Shown piece by piece: positions 32,581 through 41,831 of a DNA stretch of 64,000 nt (position 1 is the stretch's first letter; each line of letters opens with the position of its first letter). The translations under genes were made by a program, and so were the position numbers. The stretch covers positions 62,001-126,000 of the forward strand of contig CAIOSI010000019.1 in the NCBI GenBank assembly GCA_903860975.1, read 5' to 3'. The DNA is from an uncultured Alphaproteobacteria bacterium. Its GTDB lineage: Bacteria > Pseudomonadota > Alphaproteobacteria > Caulobacterales > Caulobacteraceae. Below the pieces are notes generated by a model. That model searched no databases, was not told the origin of the DNA, and saw only the letters and a list, made by a program, of their open reading frames with translations.

Positions 32581-35500
32581 ATGATTTCCCGGATTTTCAT
32601 CGACAGGCCGGTCTTCGCCTGGGTTATCGCGCTCGTCATCATGCTGGTGGGCTTAGGCGCGATCCGTAGCCTGCCCGTCGAGCAGTATCCCGATATCGCC
32701 CCACCACAGGTGAACATCCGCGCCAGCTATCCTGGTGCGTCTGCTGAGGTGATCGAAAACAGTGTCACCCAGGTCGTTGAGCAGCAGCTCACAGGCCTCG
32801 ACGGGATGATCTATTTCTCGTCGAATTCAGCCTCGACCGGTTCCGTCAACATCACCGTGACCTTCAAGAAAGGCACCAACCCGGACATTGCCCAGGTCCA
32901 GGTCCAGAACAAGGTCCAGCAGTCCCTGCCGCGCCTGCCGCAAGAGGTGCAGGCTCAGGGGCTCGTGGTCACGAAAGCCAATCCTGATTTTCTGCTCATC
33001 ACGACCATTTTCGATATCACCGATCGGGCGACGAGTTCGGACATCTCCGACTACGTGGTGACCAACCTGCAGGAGCGCATCGGACGCCTGCCAGGGGTGG
33101 GCGACATCAATACCTTCGGGGCCCCTTACGCCATGCGGATATGGCTTGATCCGTTCAAGCTGGCGGCCGTGAAGGTTGTGCCTGGAGACGTTATCACGGC
33201 AATTCGTGACCAGAACACTCAGGTCGCCGCGGGCCAGATCGGGGGCCTGCCTGCATCTGAAACCCAGATGCTCAACGCCACCGTCACCGCCCACTCGCGA
33301 ATGACGACCCCCGAGCAATTCCGAAAGATCATTGTCAAGACTCAAAGCGATGGCGCACGCGTTCTGCTCCAGGACGTCGCCCGCGTAGAGCTGGGCAGCG
33401 AGAACTACAGCGTCATCAGCCGCCTGAACGGCCATCCAGCGGCCGGCATCGGTGTCAATCTCGCGCCAGGCGCTGACGCTCTGAAGACCGCCGACCTGGT
33501 CCGAGGTGTGATCAGCGAACAGGCAAAGAGCTTCCCGAGCGGCTACCGATATATCTTCCCCAACGACTCGACGGCCTTCATCAAACTGTCGATCCGTGAG
33601 GTCGTGCAGACCCTCGCCGAGGCAGTCGTCCTGGTGGTTCTGGTGATGTTTGTGTTTCTTCAGAGCTGGCGTGCGACGCTTATCCCGGCGATCGCGGTGC
33701 CGGTGGTGCTGCTGGGTACCTTCGGAGTGCTGGCGGCGTTCCATTACAGCATCAATGTGCTGACCCTCTTCGCCTTCGTCCTGTCCATCGGCCTGCTGGT
33801 GGACGACGCCATTGTCGTCGTCGAGAACGTCGAACGAATTCTGCACGAGGAGCCGGGGATTTCACCCCGAGACGCCACCATCAAATCGATGGGTCAGGTG
33901 CAGGGCGCGTTGATCGCCATCGCGCTGGTCCTTTCCGCCGTCTTTCTGCCCATGGCCTTTTTCGGCGGGTCGGTCGGCGTAATCTATCGCCAGTTCTCGA
34001 TCACCATCGTGTCGTCCATGGTGCTTTCAATCATCGTCGCCCTGGTGCTTTCGCCGGCGCTCGCGGCCACTCTGCTAAGGCGTCCAGGCGAGGCGCACCA
34101 TAGCGGCAACCTCCTGGACAAGGTGCTCACCAAATTTGGCGGCGGCTTCAACGCCGTGTTCCAGCACAACGCCCAGCGCTATCAGCGGGCGGTGGCCTGG
34201 GTGATCGGCAAGATGCGCTGGGCGCTGGTGGTCTACGCCGCGCTGGTGGTCGTGCTGATCCTGGTCTTCGTGAAGCTGCCCACCAGCTTTCTGCCGTCCG
34301 AAGACCAAGGCACCGCTCAGATCCAGTACACCTTGCCTCCGGGCGCGACGGTTCCGCGGACTTTGGCGGCCGTCAAGGTCATCGAGCACTACTTCCTGAC
34401 CCAGGAGAAGGCCAACGTCGCAGCGGTCTACCCGGTTATCGGTCGCGGCAACGCCGGATCTGGCCAGAACGCGGGTAGCGGCTTCATCTCGTTCAAACCC
34501 TGGGCCGACCGTCCCGGGAAGGACAATGCCTCTGCGGCGATCACCCAGCGCGCCACGCGGGCCCTCAACGGCATGCTACGTGACGCACAGTTTTTCGCCC
34601 TGAACCCAGCGCCGGTGCGCGGGCTGGGCCAGTCGAGCGGCTTCACCATGGAACTGCTGAACTCCGGCGGCCTCAGCCGCCAGCAGTTCAAGGCCGAGAT
34701 GAAGGACCTGCTCAGCGAGGCCAAGAACGATCCGCTGCTGACCGGAGTCCGCCAGAACTCGCTCGATGACAATCCGACGCTCAGCGTCAATATTGATCAG
34801 GAAAAGGTCGGTGCGCTGGGCATTCCTCAGACCCAGGTCGACCAGACGCTGACGGCCGCGTGGGGTGGCGCCTATGCGGGCGACTTCGTTGATCGCGGCC
34901 GAGTAAAGCGCGTGTATGTCCAGGGCGATGCACCCTACCGCAGCCGACCGGAAGACCTTTCGACCTGGTTCGTTCGCGGCGCCAGCGGCGAGATGGCACC
35001 GTTTTCGTCTTTCTCAAAGCTGAGCTGGGCGCAAGCGCCCGCCACGTTGGGTCGCTTCAACGGCATCTCAAACTACGAGATCCAGGGCGACGCCGCTGAG
35101 GGAAAATCTACCGGCGAGGCCATGGATCACATCGCCGCCATCGCCGCAAAGCTTCCGGGCGTCTCGGTCGCCTGGAGCGGCCTGTCCTATCAGGAACGCC
35201 TCTCAGGCGGACAGGCGCCGCTGCTTTACGCCGTCTCGCTGGTGGTGGTGTTCCTGTGCCTGGCCGCGCTTTACGAAAGCTGGTCGATACCTCTGTCGGT
35301 GATGCTGGTCATTCCTCTGGGCCTTCTGGGCGCAGCCCTGGCGGTCGCCGCGCGGGGACTTTCCAACGACGTCTATTTTCAGGTCGGCCTCCTCACCACG
35401 ATCGGCCTGTCGGCCAAGAACGCCATCCTGATCATCGAGTTCGCGGAAAGTGCTGAACGTCGGGGCATGAGGCCCTATGAGGCGGCCTTGGAAGGCGTGC

Positions 35501-35754
35501 GGCTTCGGCTGAGGCCGATCCTGATGACCAGCCTGTCGTTTATCTTCGGCGTCATGCCGCTGGCGATCTCCAGCGGCGCCGGGGCCCAAAGCCGAATCGC
35601 CATCGGGACAGCCGTGATCGGTGGCATGGTTTCGGCCACAGGCCTGGCCCTGTTTTTCGTGCCCATGTTCTTCGTCATGGTGCGGATGTTCTTCCGCAAC
35701 AGCCATGCGCCAGACGAGGTCGCGCGCCGAGCCGCGCTGGAGGCGCGCCTATGA
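32581..35754 (+). CDS. RND efflux inner-membrane permease (AcrB/MexB-like)
   Basis: HAE1-type permease of 1057 aa. Starts MISRIFIDRPVFAWVIAL, the standard N-terminus. Proton-relay residues are present: the Asp pair in GLLVDDAIVVVENVER and the Lys in GLSAKNAILIIEFA. Two large periplasmic loops and 12 helices are as in AcrB. Drives export of hydrophobic compounds by proton motive force. Its stop overlaps the start of the outer-membrane gene as ATGA. Confidence 0.95.
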   Translation: MISRIFIDRPVFAWVIALVIMLVGLGAIRSLPVEQYPDIAPPQVNIRASYPGASAEVIENSVTQVVEQQLTGLDGMIYFSSNSASTGSVNITVTFKKGTNPDIAQVQVQNKVQQSLPRLPQEVQAQGLVVTKANPDFLLITTIFDITDRATSSDISDYVVTNLQERIGRLPGVGDINTFGAPYAMRIWLDPFKLAAVKVVPGDVITAIRDQNTQVAAGQIGGLPASETQMLNATVTAHSRMTTPEQFRKIIVKTQSDGARVLLQDVARVELGSENYSVISRLNGHPAAGIGVNLAPGADALKTADLVRGVISEQAKSFPSGYRYIFPNDSTAFIKLSIREVVQTLAEAVVLVVLVMFVFLQSWRATLIPAIAVPVVLLGTFGVLAAFHYSINVLTLFAFVLSIGLLVDDAIVVVENVERILHEEPGISPRDATIKSMGQVQGALIAIALVLSAVFLPMAFFGGSVGVIYRQFSITIVSSMVLSIIVALVLSPALAATLLRRPGEAHHSGNLLDKVLTKFGGGFNAVFQHNAQRYQRAVAWVIGKMRWALVVYAALVVVLILVFVKLPTSFLPSEDQGTAQIQYTLPPGATVPRTLAAVKVIEHYFLTQEKANVAAVYPVIGRGNAGSGQNAGSGFISFKPWADRPGKDNASAAITQRATRALNGMLRDAQFFALNPAPVRGLGQSSGFTMELLNSGGLSRQQFKAEMKDLLSEAKNDPLLTGVRQNSLDDNPTLSVNIDQEKVGALGIPQTQVDQTLTAAWGGAYAGDFVDRGRVKRVYVQGDAPYRSRPEDLSTWFVRGASGEMAPFSSFSKLSWAQAPATLGRFNGISNYEIQGDAAEGKSTGEAMDHIAAIAAKLPGVSVAWSGLSYQERLSGGQAPLLYAVSLVVVFLCLAALYESWSIPLSVMLVIPLGLLGAALAVAARGLSNDVYFQVGLLTTIGLSAKNAILIIEFAESAERRGMRPYEAALEGVRLRLRPILMTSLSFIFGVMPLAISSGAGAQSRIAIGTAVIGGMVSATGLALFFVPMFFVMVRMFFRNSHAPDEVARRAALEARL

Positions 35755-37175
35755 GGTCGTTCCTGACCGTGCTGTTGTGCAGCGCCGCTCTGGCAGGTTG
35801 TACGCTGGAGCCCACCTATGTGCGCCCGTCGCCGTCAATTATGCCGACCTGGCCGGTCGGCGGAGCCTACCCAGCGCCCCCTGCGCCCGCCCTGCCCTCG
35901 GTGAGCTACCGAGACGTCTTCAAAGACCCGCACTTGCGCGCAATCGTCGAGCGCGCGCTGGTCAACAACCACGACCTGCAGATTGCGATGGCCAACGTCA
36001 CCATCGCGCGTGGACAATATGGCGTCCAGCGCGCCCAGCTCCTGCCGCGCATCGGGATCGATGCGGGCGCCTCAGAGACGCATACCCGCACGACTGTGAT
36101 CTCGCCTTCCGGAACGCTGAGTAGCCAGCAAAACACGAGCCGGCTCTACGGCGCCGATGTCGGGTTCTCGGCCTTCCAGATCGACCTCTTCGGCCGGCTG
36201 CGCTCGCTGACCAAGGTTGCCCAGCAGGCCTACCTGGCCAGCGAGGCTGGCGCTCACGCCGCGCGCCTGACGATCGTCTCTGAAGTGGCCGCCGCTTATC
36301 TGACGCTAGCCACGGACCGCACCCTGCTGGCCATCGCCGCCGACACCGCCGAGAACGCTGAAAAGAGCGTCAAACTCACCCGTGCGCGGCTTTCAGGCGG
36401 CATCTCGCCGCGCACAGACCTGCGGCAGGCCGAGACGGTGCTCGATCAGGCCAAATCGGACCTCGCCAACGCCAGAACGCTTGTGGCGCAGGATCGCAAT
36501 GCGCTGGAACTGCTGGTGGGTGGGTCCGTCGCCGAGACCGACTTACCCTCTTCCATCGAGAGCATTGACGGGCTGCTCGGCGAGATTCCCGCCGGTCTCG
36601 ATAGCCGCATCCTACTGCGCCGGCCCGACGTGGTGCAGGCCGAATACCGCTTGCGCGCCGCCAATGCCCAGATCGGCGCTGCACGCGCCAGCTTCTTCCC
36701 GACCATCAGCCTGACGACCTTTGCCAGTGTGGCCAGCCCGGCGCTCGGAGCGCTGTTAAACGGCAAGGGTTTCAACTGGAATATCTCTGGCGCAGCGTCA
36801 CAGCCCCTCTTCGCCGGCGGCGCAAACCTGGCGGGCCTTGCCCAAGCCAAAGGCCAACGCGAGCTCACGCTGGCCCAATATCAGCAGACCATCGAGACGG
36901 CCTTCCGCGAGGTGTCTGACGCGCTTGCGCGCCGTGGCACGATCAACGACCAGATGGCCGCCCAGGATGCTCTGGTGGCGGCCGCGAGCGACGCGTCTGT
37001 CCTCGAAGACGCCCGCTATCGCCAGGGGATCGATCCCTTCCTGAACAGCCTGACGACCCAGCGCACCCTCTATGCCGCGCGCCGATCTCAGGCCTCGACC
37101 CGGCTGCTGCGCGCGGAAAACCTAGTGACGCTCTATCGCACCCTGGGCGGCGACCAGCTCATCGACGCGCAGTAG
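35751..37175 (+). CDS. Outer-membrane efflux lipoprotein (NodT family)
   Basis: TolC-like channel of 474 aa. Lipobox LAGC gives the modified Cys near residue 22 (SAALAGCTLEPTY). Two repeated coiled-coil halves are seen, with NHDLQIAMANVTIARGQYG and the conserved LLRRPDVVQAEYRLRAANA. Third gene of the adaptor-permease-channel operon, so a complete tripartite pump. Confidence 0.92.
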   Translation: MRSFLTVLLCSAALAGCTLEPTYVRPSPSIMPTWPVGGAYPAPPAPALPSVSYRDVFKDPHLRAIVERALVNNHDLQIAMANVTIARGQYGVQRAQLLPRIGIDAGASETHTRTTVISPSGTLSSQQNTSRLYGADVGFSAFQIDLFGRLRSLTKVAQQAYLASEAGAHAARLTIVSEVAAAYLTLATDRTLLAIAADTAENAEKSVKLTRARLSGGISPRTDLRQAETVLDQAKSDLANARTLVAQDRNALELLVGGSVAETDLPSSIESIDGLLGEIPAGLDSRILLRRPDVVQAEYRLRAANAQIGAARASFFPTISLTTFASVASPALGALLNGKGFNWNISGAASQPLFAGGANLAGLAQAKGQRELTLAQYQQTIETAFREVSDALARRGTINDQMAAQDALVAAASDASVLEDARYRQGIDPFLNSLTTQRTLYAARRSQASTRLLRAENLVTLYRTLGGDQLIDAQ

Positions 37176-37263
37176 CTGCAACAACAACCCCGAGCACGCT
37201 TGTCCCTGCGCCGGAGCGGGCTAAGGTGCATACCAGTTCAATTCCAAGGCGGGAAAACGTGAC

Positions 37264-38469
37264 ATGGCCGACTTCGGAGCCGACATCGAGCTTGAGGGTT
37301 TTCGCGCCGAGGCGAAGGCCTGGCTAGACGCAAACTTCCCCAAATCTCTCTCTGGCAAAGGCGCGGTCGCCATGTCGGAGCGGCAGGGCCAAAGCCCCGA
37401 TCTTGCGACATGGCGCAAAGCCATCGGAGAAAAGGGCTGGGCGACACCGACCTGGCCTGCGCAGTACGGCGGCGGCGGTCTTTCGCCCGCCCAAGCCCGT
37501 GTGCTGACCCAAGAAATGGCTAAGGCCGGGGCCTTCAACCCGCTGTTGTTCGGCATGGGCATCACCATGATCGGCCCAACCATCCTCGACTACGGGACCG
37601 AAGCACAGAAGGCCCAGCACATCCCGCCGATCGTACGTGGCCAGGTGCAGTGGTGCGTCGGCTACTCCGAGCCGAACGCGGGCTCCGACCTTGCCTCATT
37701 GCAGACCAAGGCGGTTGAGAGCGCCGATGGCTGGGTGATCAACGGCCAGAAGACGTGGACGAGCGGTGCCCAGTACTCCGACTGGTGCGGCCTGCTCACC
37801 CGCACTGATCCCACCGCCAAAAAGCACGACGGTATCTCCTTCATGCTGGTGGACATGCATCAACCCGGCATTGAGACGAGGCCGATCGCGCTGATCGCTG
37901 GCGCCTCGCCTTTCTGCGAGACCTTCTTCACCGACGCCGTTGCCCCGAAAGACGCCTTGCTTGGCCAGCTCAACGTGGGTTGGACCGTCGGCAAGCGCCT
38001 CCTGCAGCACGAACGCGCCAGCCAGACCGGCGCGATCGGAGGCGGCCGCCAGGCTCCGCTCAGCCAGTTGGCAAAGCGCTACGTCGAGGTTGAGGCGAAC
38101 GGGCGTATCGCCGACCCAGACCTCAGAACCCGCCTTGTGCGACATGAGATGGACGCACGGGTACACAGCTTGACGTTGGCGAGGGTCATGGCCGAATCCA
38201 AGGAGGCCAATGGCGCGACCAATGGCGCCTCGGTGCTGAAGAATTCCGCCACCCACGTCGCCCAGACCCGCGCTGAATTGACTTTGGAGATTATGGGAAG
38301 CCAGGGCTTAGGCTGGGACGGTGAAGCCTTCAGCCGAGACGAGATCGAGACGGTCCGCGGTTGGTTGTCCGGCAAGGCGATGTCGATTTATGGCGGGTCC
38401 TTGGAGATCCAGAACAACATCATCTCGAAACGCATTCTGGGTCTGCCCGACAATACCCAATCGACCTGA
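37264..38469 (+). CDS. Acyl-CoA dehydrogenase
   Basis: FAD-dependent enzyme of 401 aa. The FAD-binding WCVGYSEPNAGSDLASLQTK and the C-terminal YGGSLEIQNNIISKRILGLP are diagnostic. It oxidises acyl-CoA at the alpha-beta position; the family branch often acts on branched or cyclic side chains (e.g. steroid or bile-acid type), which is only inferred. Monocistronic in appearance. Confidence 0.9.
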   Translation: MADFGADIELEGFRAEAKAWLDANFPKSLSGKGAVAMSERQGQSPDLATWRKAIGEKGWATPTWPAQYGGGGLSPAQARVLTQEMAKAGAFNPLLFGMGITMIGPTILDYGTEAQKAQHIPPIVRGQVQWCVGYSEPNAGSDLASLQTKAVESADGWVINGQKTWTSGAQYSDWCGLLTRTDPTAKKHDGISFMLVDMHQPGIETRPIALIAGASPFCETFFTDAVAPKDALLGQLNVGWTVGKRLLQHERASQTGAIGGGRQAPLSQLAKRYVEVEANGRIADPDLRTRLVRHEMDARVHSLTLARVMAESKEANGATNGASVLKNSATHVAQTRAELTLEIMGSQGLGWDGEAFSRDEIETVRGWLSGKAMSIYGGSLEIQNNIISKRILGLPDNTQST

Positions 38470-38574
38470 ATTTGGATCGAACCTGGGTCGATGAAATTCT
38501 TTCGTTAGACCGGTTTACGCCGGCCAATACCTAGGCCTATCGTCCGGCCTGTTTTGGGGCCGGGGTTCGATTTC

Positions 38575-40035
38575 ATGCGTTTGTGGACTTGGTCCGTCGC
38601 ACTCGCGGCGACCGTGACAATGGCGGGGTGCGCAACGAGCGCACCGCCTTCGAAAGTGGCCGTAAAGGCTGCAGAAGCGCCGGCGCCCGCCAGGGCCAAG
38701 CCCCTTGCGCCGGGTCTCGACCCGATGGTCCACGCCGACGCCTTTCCCTCGACCTATAAAGCCCTGCCCAGCCGCCCGACCGCCTTTGTCGGTGCCCATG
38801 TCTTTACCGGGACCGGCCAGCTGATCGAAAACGGCGTTGTGCTGGTGAAGGACGGCAAGGTCGAGCAGGTTGGCGCAGGCCTCAGCGTTCCGGCCGGCTA
38901 CGAGACCGTCGATGTTCACGACAAATGGATCAGCCCCGGTCTGATCGATGCCCACTCACACCTGGGCGTTTACGCCTCTCCCGCGGTGCAGGCTAATTCC
39001 GACGGCAATGAACTGACCAATCCGGTGACGGCCGAGGTTTGGGCTGAGCATTCGGTGTGGCCGCAGGATCCCGGCTTTAACACCGCCCGGATCGGAGGCG
39101 TCACCAGCCTGCTGATCCTGCCCGGCTCAGGCAACCTGATCGGCGGGCGAGGTGTCGTGCTGCGCAATATCCCAGCCCGCACCGTCCAGGATATGAAATT
39201 CCCTGACGCGCCATATGCCTTGAAGATGGCCTGTGGTGAAAACCCCAAGCGGGTCTATGGCTCCAAGGGTCGCGCGCCGTCCACGCGTATGGGCAATGTC
39301 GCCGGCTACCGCACGGCCTGGATCAACGCGGCAGATTACCAGCGTCGGTGGGACGACTACCGCGCCAAGGCTGCCAAGGGCGAAAAGGCTGATCCGCCCA
39401 AGCGTGATCTGGGTCTGGATACCTTGTCGGCCGTGCTGCGCGGCGAAATCCAGGTGGAGAACCACTGCTACCGGGCCGACGAAATGGCTCAGATGATCGA
39501 TATTTCCAAGGAATTTGGCTACCATATCGCCGCCTTCCACCATGCCGTTGAGGCCTACAAGATCGCCGATCTCCTGGCCGACAACGGCATTTGCGTTGCG
39601 ACCTGGACCAACTGGTGGGGTGGCAAGATGGAAATGCTGGACGGCATCGAGGCCAACGCGGCCATGGTCAATGGGGCCAAAGGCGGCTGCGCCATCATCA
39701 AGTCGGACGATCCTGACCTCATCCAACGCCTGAACCAGGAGGCCGCCGAGGCGCTCGCCGCCGGCCGTGCGGCCGGCTATCAAATCAGCGAGGCCGAAGC
39801 GATCAAGTGGATCACGGCCAACCCGGCGAAGGCTCTTGGTATCGCCAAGCAGACCGGGAGCCTGGAGCCCGGCAAGCGCGCCGACCTTGTGATCTGGGAC
39901 CACGACCCCTTCTCGATCTACGCGCGAACAGTCCGCGTCTATCTCGACGGCGCGATTGCCTATGATCGCAACGATCCCCGTTACCAGCCCCGGTCGGACT
40001 TCGACCTTGGCCAGGCCGGCGCAGGAGTCCGCTAA
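38575..40035 (+). CDS. Lipoprotein amidohydrolase
   Basis: Amidohydrolase-superfamily protein of 486 aa with a lipoprotein signal (VTMAGCATS, Cys near residue 18). The metal-binding HxH is present in SPGLIDAHSHLG, a His pair follows in YHIAAFHHAVEAYK, and the C-terminal GSLEPGKRADLVIWDHDPF is the usual domain return. The ATG at 38575 is preferred over 38554, since the latter lies before the signal. Its TAA shares a base with the next ATG, forming a pair with a related protein. Confidence 0.87.
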   Translation: MRLWTWSVALAATVTMAGCATSAPPSKVAVKAAEAPAPARAKPLAPGLDPMVHADAFPSTYKALPSRPTAFVGAHVFTGTGQLIENGVVLVKDGKVEQVGAGLSVPAGYETVDVHDKWISPGLIDAHSHLGVYASPAVQANSDGNELTNPVTAEVWAEHSVWPQDPGFNTARIGGVTSLLILPGSGNLIGGRGVVLRNIPARTVQDMKFPDAPYALKMACGENPKRVYGSKGRAPSTRMGNVAGYRTAWINAADYQRRWDDYRAKAAKGEKADPPKRDLGLDTLSAVLRGEIQVENHCYRADEMAQMIDISKEFGYHIAAFHHAVEAYKIADLLADNGICVATWTNWWGGKMEMLDGIEANAAMVNGAKGGCAIIKSDDPDLIQRLNQEAAEALAAGRAAGYQISEAEAIKWITANPAKALGIAKQTGSLEPGKRADLVIWDHDPFSIYARTVRVYLDGAIAYDRNDPRYQPRSDFDLGQAGAGVR

Positions 40036-41384
40036 TGCGTAGGTTCTTGATAAGCGCAGCAATGCTGGCCGCCCTGTCCTTCGCCACGGCGGGCAAAGCC
40101 GAGACCCTGGCCATCACCAACGCCCGTATCCTGACCGCCGGCCCCGCCGGCGATATCGCGTCGGGCATCGTGGTGATCAAGGACGGCAAAATCTTTTCTG
40201 TTGGCGCAGCTGCTGCGCCAGCTGGCGCGCGGCTAATCGACGGTAAGGGCGGCGTCATCGCCCCAGGCTTCTTCGCCACGGGCTCTGTTCTGGGTCTTGT
40301 GGAAGTTGGCGCGCTCGGCAACGACGCGACAGTGAACAACCCTGACCTGGGGGCTGCCTTTGACGTCCAGGCTGGGCTCAATCCGGAATCGGTCCAGTTG
40401 CCGGTGGCCCGTCTTGGCGGCCTGACCAGCGCGATCGTCTTGCCGCAATCGGCCTTTGATCGCGGCGGCGAAGATGAGGACGAGGCGCAAGCATACACCG
40501 CCGGTCCCGAGCGTGGCGGCCCGCGCAGTCATGGTCTCTTTGCGGGCCAGGCGGCGGTGATCAACCTGGGCCAAGGCGACGCCATTCTGACCAAACCCAA
40601 GGTCGCCATGGTCGTGCCGTTCGGCAGGGCCGGGGCCGGTGTGGCGGGCGGCGCGCGCGGTGCAGAATTCGTCGCCTTCAAGGAGGCCCTAGGTGACGTT
40701 CGCGATTTCATGAAGAACAAGGCGGCCTACGACAAAGGCGGCTATCGCGAACTGGCGCTTTCACGCTCTGACCTCGTCGCCCTAATTCCCGTGGTTGAAG
40801 GCCGCATGCCGATCGTGGTCAGGGTCCACCGCGCAGCCGACATCGGCCAGGTGCTGCGCCTTGCGCGCGAGGAACATCTGAAAGTGATCCTGCAAGGCGC
40901 CGAAGAGGCCTGGAAGCTTGCGGCCGAGATCGCCAAAGCGGGCGTCCCCGTGATTCTGAATCCCCTGGATGACCGCCCAGAAAGCTACGAAATGCTGGGC
41001 GCAACCATGGACAACGCCGCAAGACTGCAAGCCGCCGGCGTGACAGTTGCCCTGGAAGCCACAGGTGGCTCCAGCCGTGTTCGGGAAACCCGCTATGGTG
41101 CGGGAAACGCCGTCTCGCATGGCATGCCCTACGATGCGGCCCTGGCGGCGGTGACGATCAACCCGGCGAAGATGTTTGGCGTGGCCGATCGAACCGGAAG
41201 CCTGGAAGCCGGCAAGGATGCCGATCTGGTGCTTTGGACGGGCGATCCCTTTGAACCGCTCAGCCAACCCATCGCCATCTTCATCCACGGCGTCCAGCAG
41301 CCGATGACATCGCGTCAGACCGAGCTGCGCGACCGCTACAAGGACCTCGCGCGGCCCTTGCCGCCCGGCTATTCGCACCCTTAA
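40035..41384 (+). CDS. Amidohydrolase-like protein lacking the HxH metal site
   Basis: Protein of 449 aa with a Sec signal peptide. It shares the N-terminal (ITNARILTAGPAGD) and C-terminal (GSLEAGKDADLVLWTGDPF) composite beta domains with its upstream partner. Where the partner has LIDAHSHLG this protein reads APGFFATGSVLG, so the first two metal ligands are gone. It is likely a non-catalytic partner, possibly a heteromer subunit. One-base overlap with the upstream gene supports co-translation. A strong terminator follows. Confidence 0.82.
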   Translation: MRRFLISAAMLAALSFATAGKAETLAITNARILTAGPAGDIASGIVVIKDGKIFSVGAAAAPAGARLIDGKGGVIAPGFFATGSVLGLVEVGALGNDATVNNPDLGAAFDVQAGLNPESVQLPVARLGGLTSAIVLPQSAFDRGGEDEDEAQAYTAGPERGGPRSHGLFAGQAAVINLGQGDAILTKPKVAMVVPFGRAGAGVAGGARGAEFVAFKEALGDVRDFMKNKAAYDKGGYRELALSRSDLVALIPVVEGRMPIVVRVHRAADIGQVLRLAREEHLKVILQGAEEAWKLAAEIAKAGVPVILNPLDDRPESYEMLGATMDNAARLQAAGVTVALEATGGSSRVRETRYGAGNAVSHGMPYDAALAAVTINPAKMFGVADRTGSLEAGKDADLVLWTGDPFEPLSQPIAIFIHGVQQPMTSRQTELRDRYKDLARPLPPGYSHP

Positions 41385-41409
41385 GCGGCAAGGCCGCTCG
41401 GATTGCGAA

Positions 41410-41435
41410 AAAGGCAGCCCTTGCGGGCTGCCTTT
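41410..41435 (+). terminator. Intrinsic terminator after amidohydrolase operon
   Basis: Perfect 11-bp stem AAAGGCAGCCC / GGGCTGCCTTT around the loop TTGC, ending in a short T run, 26 nt after the stop at 41384. Confidence 0.85.
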
Positions 41436-41594
41436 GCCGTTTCCTCTCGAACCGCGCAGGACCGAAATCCTGGGAAACGTCGCGGGGCCCCTCGCCCAGA
41501 CGGTCGAGCCATCGACCGCCGTTGGCCTCACTGATTGACCGCAGCTTCGCCCGTGACAAGGGCTGCGCGGCAAGCCGCAAAAGTTCCGCGCATC

Positions 41595-41609
41595 GTGTTG
41601 CTGCAACAC
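41595..41609. promoter_or_regulatory. Palindrome upstream of purL
   Basis: GTGTTGC-T-GCAACAC is a perfect 15-bp odd palindrome, about 225 nt before the purL start. The shape fits a dimeric repressor operator. No regulator can be named. Confidence 0.4.
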
Positions 41610-41831
41610 AACGCCCTGAAATGGCCCCATTGGGACCCAGTCGCGGCCACATCCTCAGGGTTAATGGGCCCTGTCGGCTGATCGGCATCCGGTCTGGATC
41701 CTGAACAGCCCCCCCAGCCCCCGGATTGGGCGCAGGTCGGCCGACGCCTTTTGCCCCAATCGTGATCGAGATCCGCGCGCGCGTCGCGCGCACCTATCGC
41801 GCTTGGTTCCGAGTCCGGCTAGAAGCCCGCT

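Larger units (their letters stand above)
41385..41831. other. Intergenic region before purL
   Basis: About 450 nt with no supported gene. It holds the terminator of the amidohydrolase operon at 41410-41435, an odd-length palindrome at 41595-41609, and a GC hairpin at 41775-41791 (GCGCGCG/CGCGCGC, 3-nt loop), the last about 40 nt before the purL start. The purL promoter should lie here. Confidence 0.6.
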
